NCBI RefSeq assembly: GCF_037893015.1
Contig: NC_133661.1
Coordinates: 188,130,809 to 188,194,808 of the forward strand
DNA: 64,000 nt
From: Macrotis lagotis
Taxonomy: Eukaryota; Chordata; Mammalia; Peramelemorphia; Peramelidae
Direction of reading: 5' to 3'
Position numbers and translations under genes: made by a program. The notes beneath the pieces are model-generated. The model made no database searches. It was given only the letters and a program-made list of their open reading frames with translations, and was not told the DNA's origin. Shown here piece after piece: positions 34,080 to 45,974 of the stretch. Numbering within the stretch: position 1 is the first letter of the stretch; each line of letters opens with the position of its first letter.

Positions 34080-37000
34080 TTGAACATACATATTTTTTGA
34101 TAAACAGGTTTACAGATTAGTCATTTTCAGTATAAGGAATTAAGATTGAGTGAAAGAGAGATAATTTTTTTATAAAGTGTTCATCAGATTCTGAATGATT
34201 GTTTTTGTTTTGTTTTGTTTTGTCCATAGCTGGTCTAATATGGTTGTCCTTGCTCTCTGAACTCCTGAGAGGTTCTGCTTCCATCAAGGTTGTTCATTTC
34301 ATAATGTATTTGATTTGTACATTGCTCTCTTGGTTCTGCTCCCTTTTCTCAGCATCAGATCCTGTAACTTGTTCCATACTTCAAAGTCCAATCATTTATG
34401 GTTTCTTAGAGAACAATAATGTTCCAGAATATTCATGTACCATAGCTTGTTTAGCCATTCCCCAAATGATGGGCATTCCCTCAATTTCTAATTCTTTGCA
34501 ACTACAAAAAGGACTACTATGAATATTTTGGAACATAGGGGACTTTTCCCATTTTTTTATGATTTCTCCTGGTTGTAGGCCTAGAATTGAAATTTCCAGG
34601 TTAAAGGGAATAAAGATATTTATTGCTCTTTGGACATAGTTACATATTGCTCTCAACTCCATCAACAATGCATCAATGTCCCAATCCTCCCACAACCTCT
34701 CCAACACTGATAATTTTCCCTTTTTCTTATCTTGGCCAATCTGTTAGGTGTGAAGTGATGTCTCATTGTCATTTTAATTTACATTTCTCTAATCAATAAT
34801 AATTTAGAGCATTTTTATATGATCATATATAGCTTTAATTTCTTCATTTGAAAACTGTCTATTCATATTCTTTGACCATTTACCAATGGGGTAACCCTAT
34901 AAATTTGATGAAATTCTCTAGAAATGAGACCCTTTTCAGAGTTCCTAGCTGTGAAGATTGTTTCCCAGTTTTTTGCTTTCCTTCTAATTTTGGCAGCATT
35001 GATTTTATTAGTGCAAAACCTTTTTAATTTAATATAGTCAAAAGTGTTCATTTTGAAGTCTATAATATATGATAATTCTTGTTTGATCATAAATTTATCC
35101 CCTTTTCAAAGATCTGATGGAGTATTTCTTGGTATATTAATTTATCTATGCTATTGCCCTTTATATCTAAATCCTGTACCTAGTTTGACCTTATTTCGAT
35201 ATAGGGTATAAGATGTGGGTCTATGTCTAGTTTTTGCCATACAATTTTTGAGTTTTGCTAATGATTTTTATCAAATAGTGAGTTCCTACCCCAGAAGCTG
35301 ATTTCTTTGGGTTTCTCAAAAAATGGATTGCTATAGTCATTAACTGTGCTTTTTTTAAACTAATCCACTGATCCATTACTCTATTTCTTAAACAGTACCA
35401 GGCAGTTTTGATGACTGCCACTTTATAGTATAGTTTTAGATCTGGTAGAGCTAGGTCACCTTCCTTTACATTTTTTTTCATTGATTCCTTTACTATTCTT
35501 GCCATTTTGTGGTTCCAGATGAATTTTGTTACTATTTTTTCTAGTTCTGAAAAGTAGTTATTAGGTAGTTTGATTGGTATGGCACTGAATAAGTAATTTA
35601 ACATGGATAGAATTGTCAATTTTCTTATATTAGCTTGACCTAACCATGAGTAATCGGCATTTTCCCAGTTATTTAAATCTGACTTTATTTGGGTGAGAAG
35701 TATTTTAAAATTGTATTCACACAGATTCTGGGTTTGTCTTGGGAGGTAGATTCCCAAGTATTTAAAGTTGTCTGTAGGTACTTTAAATGGAATTTCTCTT
35801 TCTATCTCTTGCTCTTGGGCTTTGTTGTTCATATATAGAAATGCTGATGATTTATGTGGGTTTATTTTATATCCTGCTACTTTCTGAATTTAATTGCTTC
35901 AGGGATATTTTAGATGATTTTCTCAGGTTCTCTAAGTATACCACCATATCATTAGCAAAGAGTGAAAGCTTTGCTTCCTCATTACCAATTGTGATTTCTT
36001 CAACTTCATTTTCTTCTCTTATTGCTACAGGTAACATTTCTAATACCATTGAATAGTAATGCTGATAATGCACATCCTTGCTTCACCCTTGATTTTATTG
36101 GAATGTTCCAAGTTTATTCCCATTACATATAACATTTATTGATGGTTTTAGATAGACACAATTTATTATTTTAAAGAAAACTTAATTTATTCTTAAACTT
36201 TCTAGTGTTTTTAATAGGAATGGATGTTGTATTTTATCAGAATTTTTCAGCATTTATTGAGATAATCTTATGATTTCTGTTGATTTTGCTATTGATATGT
36301 TCAATTATATTGTGTCTTCCTAATATTGAACCATCCCTGCTACCTGGCACAAAACCTATCTGATCATAGTGTATAATACTAGTAATAACTTGCTGTTGTC
36401 TCATTGCTAAAATTTTATTTAAGATTTTTGCTTCATTATTCAGTAGGTAGATCAGTCTATAATTTTCTTTTTCTGTTTTGGTTCTTCCTGGTTTAGTTAT
36501 AAGCACCATGTTGTTGTCATAAAAGGAGTTTGGCAGAACTCTTTGTTCTATTTTAAAAACTATTTTATGTAGAATAGGAATTGTTCTTTAAATATTTGGT
36601 AGAATTCACTTGTAACTCGATCTGGACCTGGAGACTTTTGCTTAGGGTGTTTATTGATGGTTTCTTTAATTTCTTTTTCTGCAGTGGGTTTATTTAAGTA
36701 ATTTATTTCCTCTTTTTTTAATCTGGGCAATTTGTATTTTTGTAAATATTCTTCCATTTCACACAAATTATTCAATTTATTGACATGTTTGGCAAATTAG
36801 CTTGGAATTATCTCTTTAATTTCTTCCGCGTTGGTGGTTAGTTCACTCTTTTCATTTTTTTTAAATTTTTTTTAAGGCAATGGGGTTAAGTGACTTGCCC
36901 TAGGTCAGACAGTTAGATAATTATTAAATTTTTGAGGCCATATTTGAACTCAGGTTCCCTGACTCCAGTGCTGGTACTCTTTCTACTGCATCACCTAGGT

Positions 37001-37590
37001 GCCCCATCACCCTTTTTATTTTTGATACTGGCAATTTGGTTTTCTTTATTTTTTAATTAGATTAACCAAAAATTTGTCAATTTTATAGGCTTTTCCATAA
37101 AACCAACTCTTAATTTTATTTATGTAATCAATAGTTTTTTTGCTTTTTATTTTATTAATCTCTCCCTTGATTTTCAGAATATCTAATTTGTTACTTAATT
37201 TGGGATCTTTAATTTGTTCTTTTTCTAGCTTTTCTAGTTGCATACCCAATTCATTGATCTCTTTCTCTATTTTATTCAATAAGGCATTTTAGAGTTATAA
37301 AATTCCCCCTTAAACCTGCCTTGGCTGCAACCCACAAATTTTGGTATGATGTCTCATTAGTATCATTTTCTTGGATATAATTATTGAATATTTCTGTTAT
37401 TTGCTATTTGACCCAACCATTATTTAAAATGAAGCTTTTTAGTTTCCAACTAGTTTTTGGTTTATCTTTACAAGAGCCTTTATGCTTGCCTTCTTTTAAA
37501 TTTTAAATGAAGTATATTACATTTTGCTTTAGCCTTTTATTTTAACATTGCATGTGTCTTTCTGTTTGAAGTATATTTCTCTTTTTATTT
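34080..37590 (-). mobile_element. L1, 3.5-kb antisense copy with well-preserved ORF2 blocks
   Basis: The 3' side starts near 34080 ('ttacagattagtcattttca'). ORF2 blocks on the minus strand: C-terminus at 34396-34707; 34863-35090 (DYIKLKRFCTNKINAAKIRRKAKNWETIF); a 201-codon open stretch at 35227-35832 with KYLGIYLPRQTQNL, IPIKLPNNYFSELEKIVTKFIWNHK, LALPDLKLYYKVAVIKTAWYC; RT active site at 35867-36073 reading [13 protein letters not shown], where the usual FADD is FAND; 36237-36509 with [17 protein letters not shown] and [14 protein letters not shown]; 36560-36775 with [18 protein letters not shown]. The 5' side near 37500 joins a distant ORF2 piece, so an internal deletion is likely. A SINE is inserted at 36860-37006. 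The frames are broken and it cannot be active. Confidence 0.92.
36860..37006 (-). mobile_element. WSINE1/Mar1-type SINE in L1
   Basis: Antisense: 'aaggcaatggggttaagtga', 'cttgccctaggtcagacagt', 'gaactcaggttccctgactc' and 'actgcatcacctaggtgcc'. Flanked by 'tcactcttttcattttt' (36843-36859) and 'tcaccctttttattttt' (37007-37023), 15 of 17 matching. Confidence 0.9.
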
Positions 37591-37594
37591 TTAG

Positions 37595-39305
37595 AAAGGT
37601 TTTAGTTATTTTGAGGTTTATAATTTCCCCCCAGTCTTGCTTCCCTCCCCCACCCACCACAAAAAGCAATTTATAAGTCTTTACATCATTCCTTAGTATG
37701 CATTGATCTAAGTTGAATGTGATGAGTGAGAAATCATATCCTTAAGGAAGAAAATATAGTATGAGACATAGCAGAATTACATAATAAAACATTTTTTTTT
37801 AAATTAAAGGTACATAGAAAGTCTTTGGTCTTTGTTCAAACTCTACAATTCTTTCTCCAGATACAGATGGCATTCTCCATCACAGATATCCCCAAATTGT
37901 GCCTGATTGCTGCCCTGTTGGTATGAGCAAGTCCATTAAGGTTGATCATCACACCCATGTTGCTGGTAGGGTGTACAATGTTCTGGTTCTGCTCATCTTG
38001 CTCATCATTAGTTCATGTAAATCCTTCCAGGCTTCCATGAATTCCTATCACTCCTGGTTTCTAATAGAACACTACTGTTCCATCATATATATATATCACA
38101 GTTTGTTGTCATTCCCCAATTGATGGACATTTTCTCAGTTTCAATTTCTTTTCCACCACAAACAGAGCTGCTATGAACATATTTTGTTTTTACCCTTTTT
38201 CATAATCTCTTCAAAGTACAGAGCCAGTAGTGGTTTTGCTGGATTAAAAAAGTATGCACATTTTTGTTGTCTTTTGGGCATAATTCCAAATTGCTCTCTG
38301 GAAAGGTTGGATGAGTTCACAGCTTCAGCAACAATGTATAAGTGACCCAGATTTCTCATATCCCTTCCAAAATTGATCATTATCCTTTCTGGTCATATTG
38401 GCCAGTTTGAGAGGTGTGAAGTGCTCCCTCAGAGATGTTTAGATTTGCATTTCTCTAATTAGTGATTTAGAGCAATTTTTCATAAGACTGTGGATTTATT
38501 TGATTTCCTCATCTGTAAATTGCCTTTGCATATCCTCTAACCATTTGTCAATTGTTAAATGGCTTGTCTTCTGTAAAAAATGGACTTAATTCTCGGTATA
38601 TTTTAGAAATGAGTCCTTTGCCAGAAATACTAGTTCTAAAAATTGTTTCCCAATTTACTACATTTCTTTTGATCTTGGTTACTTTGGTTTTGTCTCTGCA
38701 AAATCTTTTTTAATTTAATATAATCAAAATTATCTAGTTTATTTTTAATACTGTTCTCCATCTCTTCCTTGGTAATAAATTGCTTCCCTTTCCATAGATC
38801 TGATGGGTAAACTATTCCTTGTTCTTCTAGTTTGCTTATGATATTTTTTTTATGTCTAGATCCTGTGTCCATTTGGATCTTATCTTGATACAGGGTGTGA
38901 GGTGTTGGTCTAATCTAAGTTTCTGCCATACTAACTTCCAATTTTCTCAACAGATTTTATCAAAGAGAGAGTTTTTATACCAATAGCTAAGCTCTTGGGT
39001 TTATCACACAGCAGATTACTATGATCATTTCCCGCTATTGCACTTAGTCTATTTCACTGATCCACTACTCTATTTCTTAGCCAATACCAAAGAATTTTGA
39101 TGACTGATGCTTTATAATTTTAGATCTGGTAGGGCTAAGCCACCTTCTTTTGCACTTTTTTCAATATATCTCTGAACATTCTCCACTTTTTATTACTCCA
39201 TACGAATTTACTTACAATTTTTCTAACTCATTAAAGTAATTTTTTGGAATTTTGATTAGTAGGGCACTAAACAAGTAGTTTAATTTTGCTAGAAATTCTA
39301 CTTTT
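37595..39305 (-). mobile_element. L1, second antisense copy (3' UTR and ORF2 C-terminal half)
   Basis: A new 3' UTR begins near 37600 ('ttccccccagtcttgcttcc') directly after the previous L1, so one L1 lies next to, or in, another. ORF2 pieces: 38171-38380 and 38636-38872 (GIVYPSDLWKGKQFITKEEMENSIKNKLDNFDYIKLKKIL). It ends near 39305. Confidence 0.85.
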
Positions 39306-39309
39306 CACT

Positions 39310-39640
39310 TCACCCCCTCCCAGTGCATTCCTCATTCTTACCAACTCTTTTTAAGATAATCAACTTACAATCATATCCACCATCTATGTAAATGTCTTTC
39401 AACTACCTTGATATGAGAAAAAGTTCTTAGGACTTTGACATTTCATCTTTCTATATGGGAATGTAAATAGTTTAACCTTAGTGAATACCTTATGATTTTT
39501 CTTATTTACCTTTTTATGTTTGTCTTAAATCTTCTACTTGAATGTGAAATTTCTTACTCATCTCTGATCAGTTTATTAAACATTCATTTTTCCTGAAGGA
39601 CTATACTCAGTTTCACTTAGTAGGTTATTTTTGATTGTAA
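39310..39640 (-). mobile_element. L1/HAL1 ORF1-side fragment
   Basis: 'catgatatgag'-type sequence followed by 'gactatactcagtttcactt' and 'attgtaattgttttggg' resembles the antisense ORF1 end and spacer seen at 41020-41130 ('attatgctcagtttttctgg'). It is abutted on both sides by ORF2 sequence, so it is out of element order. Confidence 0.55.
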
Positions 39641-41490
39641 TTGTTTTGGGTAAAATAGCTCCCAACTATTGCTTTAATTTCCTCTTCACTAAAGGTGAAT
39701 TAATTATTTTCATTTTGGATACTGGTAATTTGGTTTTCTTCTTTCTTTATTAATCAAATTAACCAGTTCATTTATTTTATTTATTAGTTCAGTAGTTTCT
39801 TACTTTCAATTGTATTAACCTCTCCTTTGATTTTCAGAATTTTTAATTTTGTAATTAATTGGGGATTTTAACATTCTTTTTAATAGTTTTTTTCTTAGTT
39901 GTATAGTTCATTGATCTCCTCCTTCTCTATTTTATTTAAAAAAGTATTTTGAGATATACAATTTCCCCTAAGAACTGCTTTGACTTCATCCCATAAGTTT
40001 TGGTATGCTGTTTCTTTATTGTCATTGTCTTGGAAAAAATTACTGAGTATTTCTATGATTTTTTGTTTGACCCACATTTGGTATTGGATTATTTTATTTC
40101 CAAGTAATTTTTAGTCTGCTCTTCGAGGGAGTTTTATCAGATGCCATTTTTATTGCACCATGATTTGAAAAGGAGGCATTAATTAAGGCATTATTGCTTT
40201 TTCTTTTTTTGAGATTAGGATTCCTACCACTTCTTTTTTATTTTTAACTTCAGCTGTAGCATAATATATTATGCTCAAGCTTTTTACTTTTATTCTATGT
40301 GTATCTCTCTGCTTCAGATATGTAAACAATATGTTTTAGGATTCTCCTTTTTACTCTACTCTGCTATCCACTTTCATTTTATGGAAGTTTATTGCATTCA
40401 CAATCACAGTTATGATTACTAACTGTGTATTTCCCTCCAGTTTATTCCACACTCACCCCATTTTCATACTTTTCTTTCTCCTTTCATCTTGTCCCTCTTA
40501 CCAGTGTTTTCCCTCTGACCACCACTTCTCACAATCTACCCTCCCATCTATCAAGGCCCTTTTCTTTCCCCTTTCTTTTCCTACTTCTGCCTTCCCTTCT
40601 GTCCATCCTTCTTTCAACTCTTTTTCTTTTTTTTTTTTTTTTTTCCTTTATCTTCTTACTTCTCCATAGGATAAGATAAATTTCTATAACCAACTGAGTG
40701 TGTATGTTATTGCCTCTGAACCAAATCTGATGCATGTAGGCCTTACCTTTCTTTTATTATAATAGATCCTTTGGGTCTTTTTAGGTGATGCAATTTACCC
40801 TATTTTGACTTCCCCTTTTATCTCCTCCCAGTACAATTCTTTTTTATCCCTTATGGTTTTGTACCATTACAGCAAAATCAATTTATGCTCATTCCCTCTG
40901 GGTATGTTTATTCCTTCTAACTGTCCTAATAGAAATATAGTTCTCAAGAGTTATGAATATGATCTTCTCTTGCATGTCTTTTTTTTTCTTTCCTGTTTAC
41001 TTTTCATGCTTCTGTGGAATCTTTTATTTGAAGATCAAATTTTCTGGTCAGCTCTGGCTTTTTAAGAAGGAAAGTTTGAAAGACCCCTGAAAGATTATGC
41101 TCAGTTTTTCTGGGTAGTTAATTCTTGATTGTATTTCAAGTTACTTTGCCTTCCAAAATATCATATTCTAAAACTTCTGGTTCTTTAATATAGAATCTGC
41201 AAAGTTCTGTGTAATCTTGTTTATGATTTCTTGATATTTGGTTTTTTTCTTTCTGACTGACTGCAGTATTTTCTCCTTGATCTGAAATTCTGAAATTTGA
41301 TTACAGTATTTCTTGGATTTTTCATTTTAGGATCTCTTTCAGGAGATGATTGGTAATTTTTTCAATTAATACTTTACCATTGCTTTCTATGAAATTGAGG
41401 AAGTTTTCCATGATAATTTCTTTAAAGATGCTGTCCAGGCTCTTTTTTTTGATCATAGTTTTCAGCTAGTCAAATAATTCTTTTTTAAAA
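39641..41490 (-). mobile_element. L1 5' half: ORF2 N-terminal part, inter-ORF spacer and ORF1, antisense
   Basis: 39641-40350 is ORF2 ('ttcctcttcactaaaggtga', 'agttcattgatctcctcctt', 'cttcagctgtagcataatat'). 40350-40980 is the CT-rich spacer between ORF1 and ORF2, including 'aactgagtgtgtatgttatt', which is also present in the 3' part of the HAL1-like element. 41000-41490 is the ORF1 C-terminal region ('attatgctcagtttttctgg', 'aggatctctttcaggagatg'). Highly decayed. Confidence 0.8.
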
Positions 41491-41494
41491 AATT

Positions 41495-42485
41495 CTCCAT
41501 TAAATATTTTATTTTGCCTCAGTTACATGAAAAAACAATTTTAATATTCATTTTTAAATTTTTTAGTTCCAAATTCTCTTCCTTACTCCCTACGCTTGCC
41601 CCTTTCATTGAGAAAGTAAGAAATTTGATATAAGCTATGAATGTGATCATGCAAAACATTTCCATAATAGTCAAATGGTGAATGAAATTCTAGACTCCCT
41701 TTCCCACCCCCCTCCAGGAAACCTCAAGAAAAATAAGACATTTAAATTGTATGGTTCAATCTATATTCTTAAAACTATTAGCTTTTTCTCTAGGGATTAA
41801 TATCATTCTTCATTGTAAGTCCTTCAAAGTTCTCTTGGATCATTATATTACTGAGAAATGCTATGATATTCACAGTTAATCATCCAACAATTTTGCTGTT
41901 ATTTTGGACACAGTACATTACATTTTGCATCAGCTCACACAAGTCTTTCCAATTTTTTTTTGATAGCATTCTGCTAGTAATTTCTTATATCAGAATAGCA
42001 TTCCTTCATGATTACATACACCAATTTGATCAGTCATTCCCCAACTAATAGTTAATAACTAATAGTTAACTAATAGTTAATTTAATTTCCAGTGCCTTTC
42101 CACAATCAAAGAAATGCTCTAAATATCCTTGTACATATAGGTCCTTTTCCTTATTGTTTTTCATCTGTTTTGGGATACAGACCTAGTAGTGGTATTGTTA
42201 GGTCAAAGAGTTTTCATGGTTTTATAGCCCTTTGAGTATAGTTTTAAATTGCTCCAAAGAAAGGAAAACTCCATCAAAAGTTAATTAATTTCTCATTTTC
42301 CCGATATTCCTTTCACATTTGTCATTTTCCTGTCCTATTCTATTAACCAATCTAATTGGTCTAAGGTACCTCAGGATTGTTTTAATTTTTGTTCCTCTAA
42401 TCAATCATGAGTTAGAACATTTTTTAATATGGCTATAGACAACATTGATAACCACATCTGAAAACTGTTCATATTTTTTGTAGTC
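41495..42485 (-). mobile_element. L1 3' end, antisense
   Basis: 3' UTR at 41495-41760 ('agttccaaattctcttcctt', 'attgagaaagtaagaaattt'), then ORF2 C-terminus ('cagtcattccccaactaata', 'gtcaaagagttttcatgg', 'atcaatcatgagttagaaca'), ending near 42485. A local 'actaatagttaa' triplication lies at 42050-42080. Confidence 0.85.
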
Positions 42486-42489
42486 TTCA

Positions 42490-42880
42490 ACAATCATTTT
42501 TCCTAAGGTTTTGAGTATTACATTTTTCTCCCTCTCTCATTTCCCTTCCCCCTCCCCTATCAGAAAGAAATTCAACATAAGTCATATATACATACATCAT
42601 ATATACATACATACATATATGTATAATCATGTTTAACATAGGTACAAGTTAGATTTGCTTTGAGAGAAGACTCAAATCAAAACTGAGAAAAAATAACAGC
42701 TAAAAAATTACATAATGCAATTTTTAAAAATTGAAGATAATAAATTTTTGTTTACTTTTTAACTCCATGGATCCTTCTCTGGATATAGACTTTGTTTTCC
42801 ATCACAAGTCTTTTAGAATTGTCTTTGATTATTATACTGGTGAAATGAACAAATCCATCATAATATGCAGAGCCAGAAGA
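42490..42880 (-). mobile_element. L1 3' UTR fragment, antisense
   Basis: Another 3' end: 'catttcccttccccctcccc', 'cataggtacaagttagattt' and 'tccatcacaagtcttttaga'. It stops near 42880 and is followed by spacer/ORF1-side sequence. Confidence 0.75.
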
Positions 42881-42929
42881 ATATTATACTAACAGCAGGT
42901 GTTAGTGTAATGTTTTTCTGATTCTCTTC

Positions 42930-44800
42930 TCACTTTCCTTTTCTTATTCCTTTTGTCTCCCATTTTTCTGGAGGGTAAAATAGATTTCTATACCAAATTG
43001 ACTGTATTTATTATTACTTCTTCGAACCAGTTCTGATGAAGGTAAAATTCACTAATTTCCCCTCAACTCCCACTGCTCTTGTCTCTTTTATGTAAGATAA
43101 TTTACCCTAGTCTATCTCTCCCTTTCCCTTTGTCTCATTACATTTAATTCTCACTCTTTAATCTTTTTTTAGATTTTATCTCTTTATATGCAACTCATAC
43201 ATGTCTCTTCTGTCCATATATACTCCTTTTAACTGCACTAATAATAAGAAAGTTTGAATGAGTTACCGGTATCATCTCTCCATGTAGGAATATAATTCCA
43301 TATCATTAATCTACTTATGAATTTCCTTTCCTGCTTACTTTTTTATGCTTTTCTTGAGTCTTATATTTGAAAGTCAAATTTTCTGCTCAGCTCTTTTCTT
43401 TCATCAGGAAAGTTTAAAAGTTCTTTTTCATTGAATTTCTCTCTTTTCTCCTGAAAATTTATGCTCCATATTTCTGTGTAGTTGATTTTTGGTTGCACTC
43501 TATGCTCTTGTTCTTTTGCATCCAGAATATCATATTCCAAGTCCTATTATCCTTTAATTTAGAAGATGCTAAATTTTGTGTTATTCAGTCTGTGACTCCA
43601 TGATATTTAAATTTTTTTTTCTTTTCTGGATCCTTATAATTTTTTTCTCATTGACCCAGAAGTTCTGGAATTTGGATGTAATATTCTGCTAGTTTTCAGT
43701 TGGGGGTCCCTTTCAAAAAGTAATTAGTGGATTCTTTCAGTTTCTATTTTATATGTTGGTTCTAGAATATCAGGGCAATTTTCATTACTAATTACTTTTT
43801 TTGTTTTCCTAAGTCAATGGAGTTAAGTGACTTGCCCAAGGTTACACAACTAGGTAATTATTAAGTATCTGAAGTTGGATTTGAACTCAGGTCCTCCTGA
43901 CTCCAGGGTTGGTACTCTATAGAGTACCCCCTAGCTACCTCCATTAATAATTTCTTGATAGATGATGTCTTGACCCTTTTAAAATAATTTTTTTCAGGGA
44001 ATACAATAATTTAAAAATTATCTTTCCTTTTAAAGGAACTGATGTTTTCAGCTACTTTATTCACCATTTGACCAGTTTGACCCATTTTTTTTCCAGGAGT
44101 TATTTTCTTCACTCTATTTTTGTGCTGCCTTTTCTAATCTATATACCCTTCTCATAATTCTTGCATATAACTTATTCCTTTTCCCAATTTTTCTTCTATC
44201 TTTTAGAATTGATTTTAAAATTTCTTTTAAAGCTTTTTCCAAGAGGACTTTTTTAGACTTGAAACCTATTCATATTCCCCTTTGAAGCTTCACATGTAGG
44301 CATTTTACTATTGTCTTCTGAGTTTTGTTTTGATATCCCTTTTGCAATAGTAGATTTTTATGGTCAGGACTCTTTTTTGTTTTTTTACTCAATTTCTTAA
44401 TTGAACTCTGCTCCTGGGGAACAGAGGGCAACATCCCAGGCTTCTTGTGCTGACTGTAGAGACATGGTCATTGTTTTTTTATGCTGGGGTCTCATTTGCT
44501 GGTGATTTTTCCCATCGCTTTTATGTAGCCCATGTTAGCTATAACTTTTATTCTGGGATCCCAGGTCTCACAATTTGCCTTTTTTGTTGGGGCTGTAGTC
44601 CTCACCTCACCTGCTGAGCCTATTAGCTTAGTGAGCCGGGACTAACATGCTTCAGTTGCTGATCTGTGCTGAGGATAAGAGTCTTCCTTCTAGTTTGATG
44701 CATCCTACCTGAGTTGGACTGTGCTTCCCTTTTACCTAAGTGAAACAGACCTTTCCTGAAGGCTTTCTGAGTTATCTTAGACTGAAAACTTGTTTTACTC
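42930..44800 (-). mobile_element. HAL1-like or L1 5' half: spacer, ORF1 and 5' UTR, antisense
   Basis: 42930-43260 is the ORF1-ORF2 spacer or HAL1 3' part ('cttcgaaccagttctgatga'). 43300-44300 is ORF1 ('attttctgctcagctctttt', 'agaatatcatattccaagtc', 'agttctggaatttggatgta'). 44390-44800 is the GC-richer 5' UTR ('gaaacagacctttcctgaag', 'ttatcttagactgaaaactt'). A SINE is inserted at 43794-43941. Many indels. Because no ORF2 adjoins it on the 3' side, this could be a third HAL1-like copy. Confidence 0.7.
43794..43941 (-). mobile_element. WSINE1/Mar1-type SINE
   Basis: Antisense: 'aagtcaatggagttaagtga', 'cttgcccaaggttacacaac' and 'tttgaactcaggtcctcctg'. Flanked by 'cattactaatt' (43783-43793) and 'cattaataatt' (43942-43952). 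Confidence 0.88.
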
Positions 44801-44804
44801 TAGA

Positions 44805-45150
44805 AGGTGATCAACAGATTCTTTCTATTTTTACCTACCTCTAATAGATCTAGACATCTTTCCTCTTCTGATTTCTTTTTCTATTTGATCATGACTGTAA
44901 TGTAGTCCAGTGATTCTTAATTGTCTCTTTGTGATAATTTTCTATGATCTAGTATTTAAGGAAATGAAATATCATACAATTTATTTTGTTTTTCAGTGCT
45001 TTGACTTTATTTTAATATTTAATTTTATCATGGATTCATTAATTTCTGTTGGTTATATCTGATTTTAAGGCATTTTTTCATTGGGCAAAATTTTCTACTT
45101 ATGTTAGGAGATTATTTCACTTTCCAATACTTCCTTTCCTATATCAATCC
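44805..45150 (-). mobile_element. Possible further L1 ORF1 fragment
   Basis: 'gaaggtgatcaacagattct', 'tttgatcatgactgtaatg' and 'tctctttgtgataattttct' resemble 2505-2680 of the HAL1-like ORF1 (antisense). The match is loose. Confidence 0.45.
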
Positions 45151-45174
45151 CATTTTGCTTATAAATAATTTCTT

Positions 45175-45345
45175 GGGAAGCTAGGTGGCCCAGTGTATAG
45201 ACCACCAGACCTGGAGTCAGGAGGACCTGAGTCCAAATTCAGTCTCAGATACTTAATACTTACCTAGCTGTGTGATCTTGGGCACTTAACCCCATTGCCT
45301 TGAAAAACCAAAAACCAAAACAAAAGAAAAAAAATAAAATAATTC
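45175..45345 (+). mobile_element. WSINE1/Mar1-type SINE
   Basis: 'aagctaggtggcccagtgta' (box A side), 'ctggagtcaggaggacctga', 'gtgtgatcttgggcacttaa' and 'ccccattgccttgaaaaacc', with a long A-rich tail. Confidence 0.9.
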
Positions 45346-45640
45346 CTTCCTTTCCTCCCTCTCTCTCTTTTGTCAAACTTTCTTCCTTCATTCCTTTTTC
45401 TTTCTTTCTTTTTCTTTCCTTCCTTCTCTCTTCAGTGTTCCTGTATTCCTCTAAATCTCTCTCTCTCTCTCCTCCTTGTTTTGTTTCTTCATTTACAAAA
45501 TTACAATTGTTGCACTTAGTGTGTATATTGTTTTCCCATGTCTACTCACCTCACTTTGTTTTCATTCACATGCCGACCTGTGTTTCTATGTCATATGCAC
45601 GTGTATTATTTAATTGTCACCACCATAAATGCCCATTTAC
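45346..45640. other. CT-rich tract and possible L1 remnant
   Basis: Low-complexity TTCC/CT tracts at 45346-45490. Then 'attgttttcccatgtctactcacctc...' loosely recalls the antisense L1 ORF2 end. The 143-codon open frame across 45300-45731 is SINE plus this low-complexity tract, not a gene. Confidence 0.4.
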
Positions 45641-45657
45641 TTTGTTTTCAGTTCTTT

Positions 45658-45810
45658 TTTTTTTTAGGTTTTTTGCAAGGCAAATGGGGTTAAGTGGCTT
45701 GCCCAAGGCCATAAAGCTAGGTAATTATTAAGTGTCTGAGACCGGATTTGAACCCAGTCACTCCTGACTCTAAGGCCCATGATTTATCCACTTGCCCATC
45801 TAGCCATCCC
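45658..45810 (-). mobile_element. WSINE1/Mar1-type SINE with perfect target-site duplication
   Basis: Antisense SINE ('gcaaggcaaatggggttaag', 'tggcttgcccaaggccataa', 'agaccggatttgaacccagt'). Exact 15-bp duplication 'tgttttcagttcttt' at 45643-45657 and 45811-45825. Its full match suggests a fairly recent insertion. Confidence 0.95.
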
Positions 45811-45974
45811 TGTTTTCAGTTCTTTGATGTAAAAAATGAACTCAATTATTTTGGTTTTTATGAAATTTTTCTATCTTTAACTTTATGGGAGCAAAATGCC
45901 TAGCATAGTAATCAAAGGTAGAATGGAGCAAAAGACATGCAATATTCATACATACATATCTGTATACAACTTTC

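Noticed and set aside
45300-45731. 143-codon open frame on the plus strand
   Set aside because: It spans a SINE A-rich tail, a CT-rich tract and part of another SINE. There is no domain or conserved composition.
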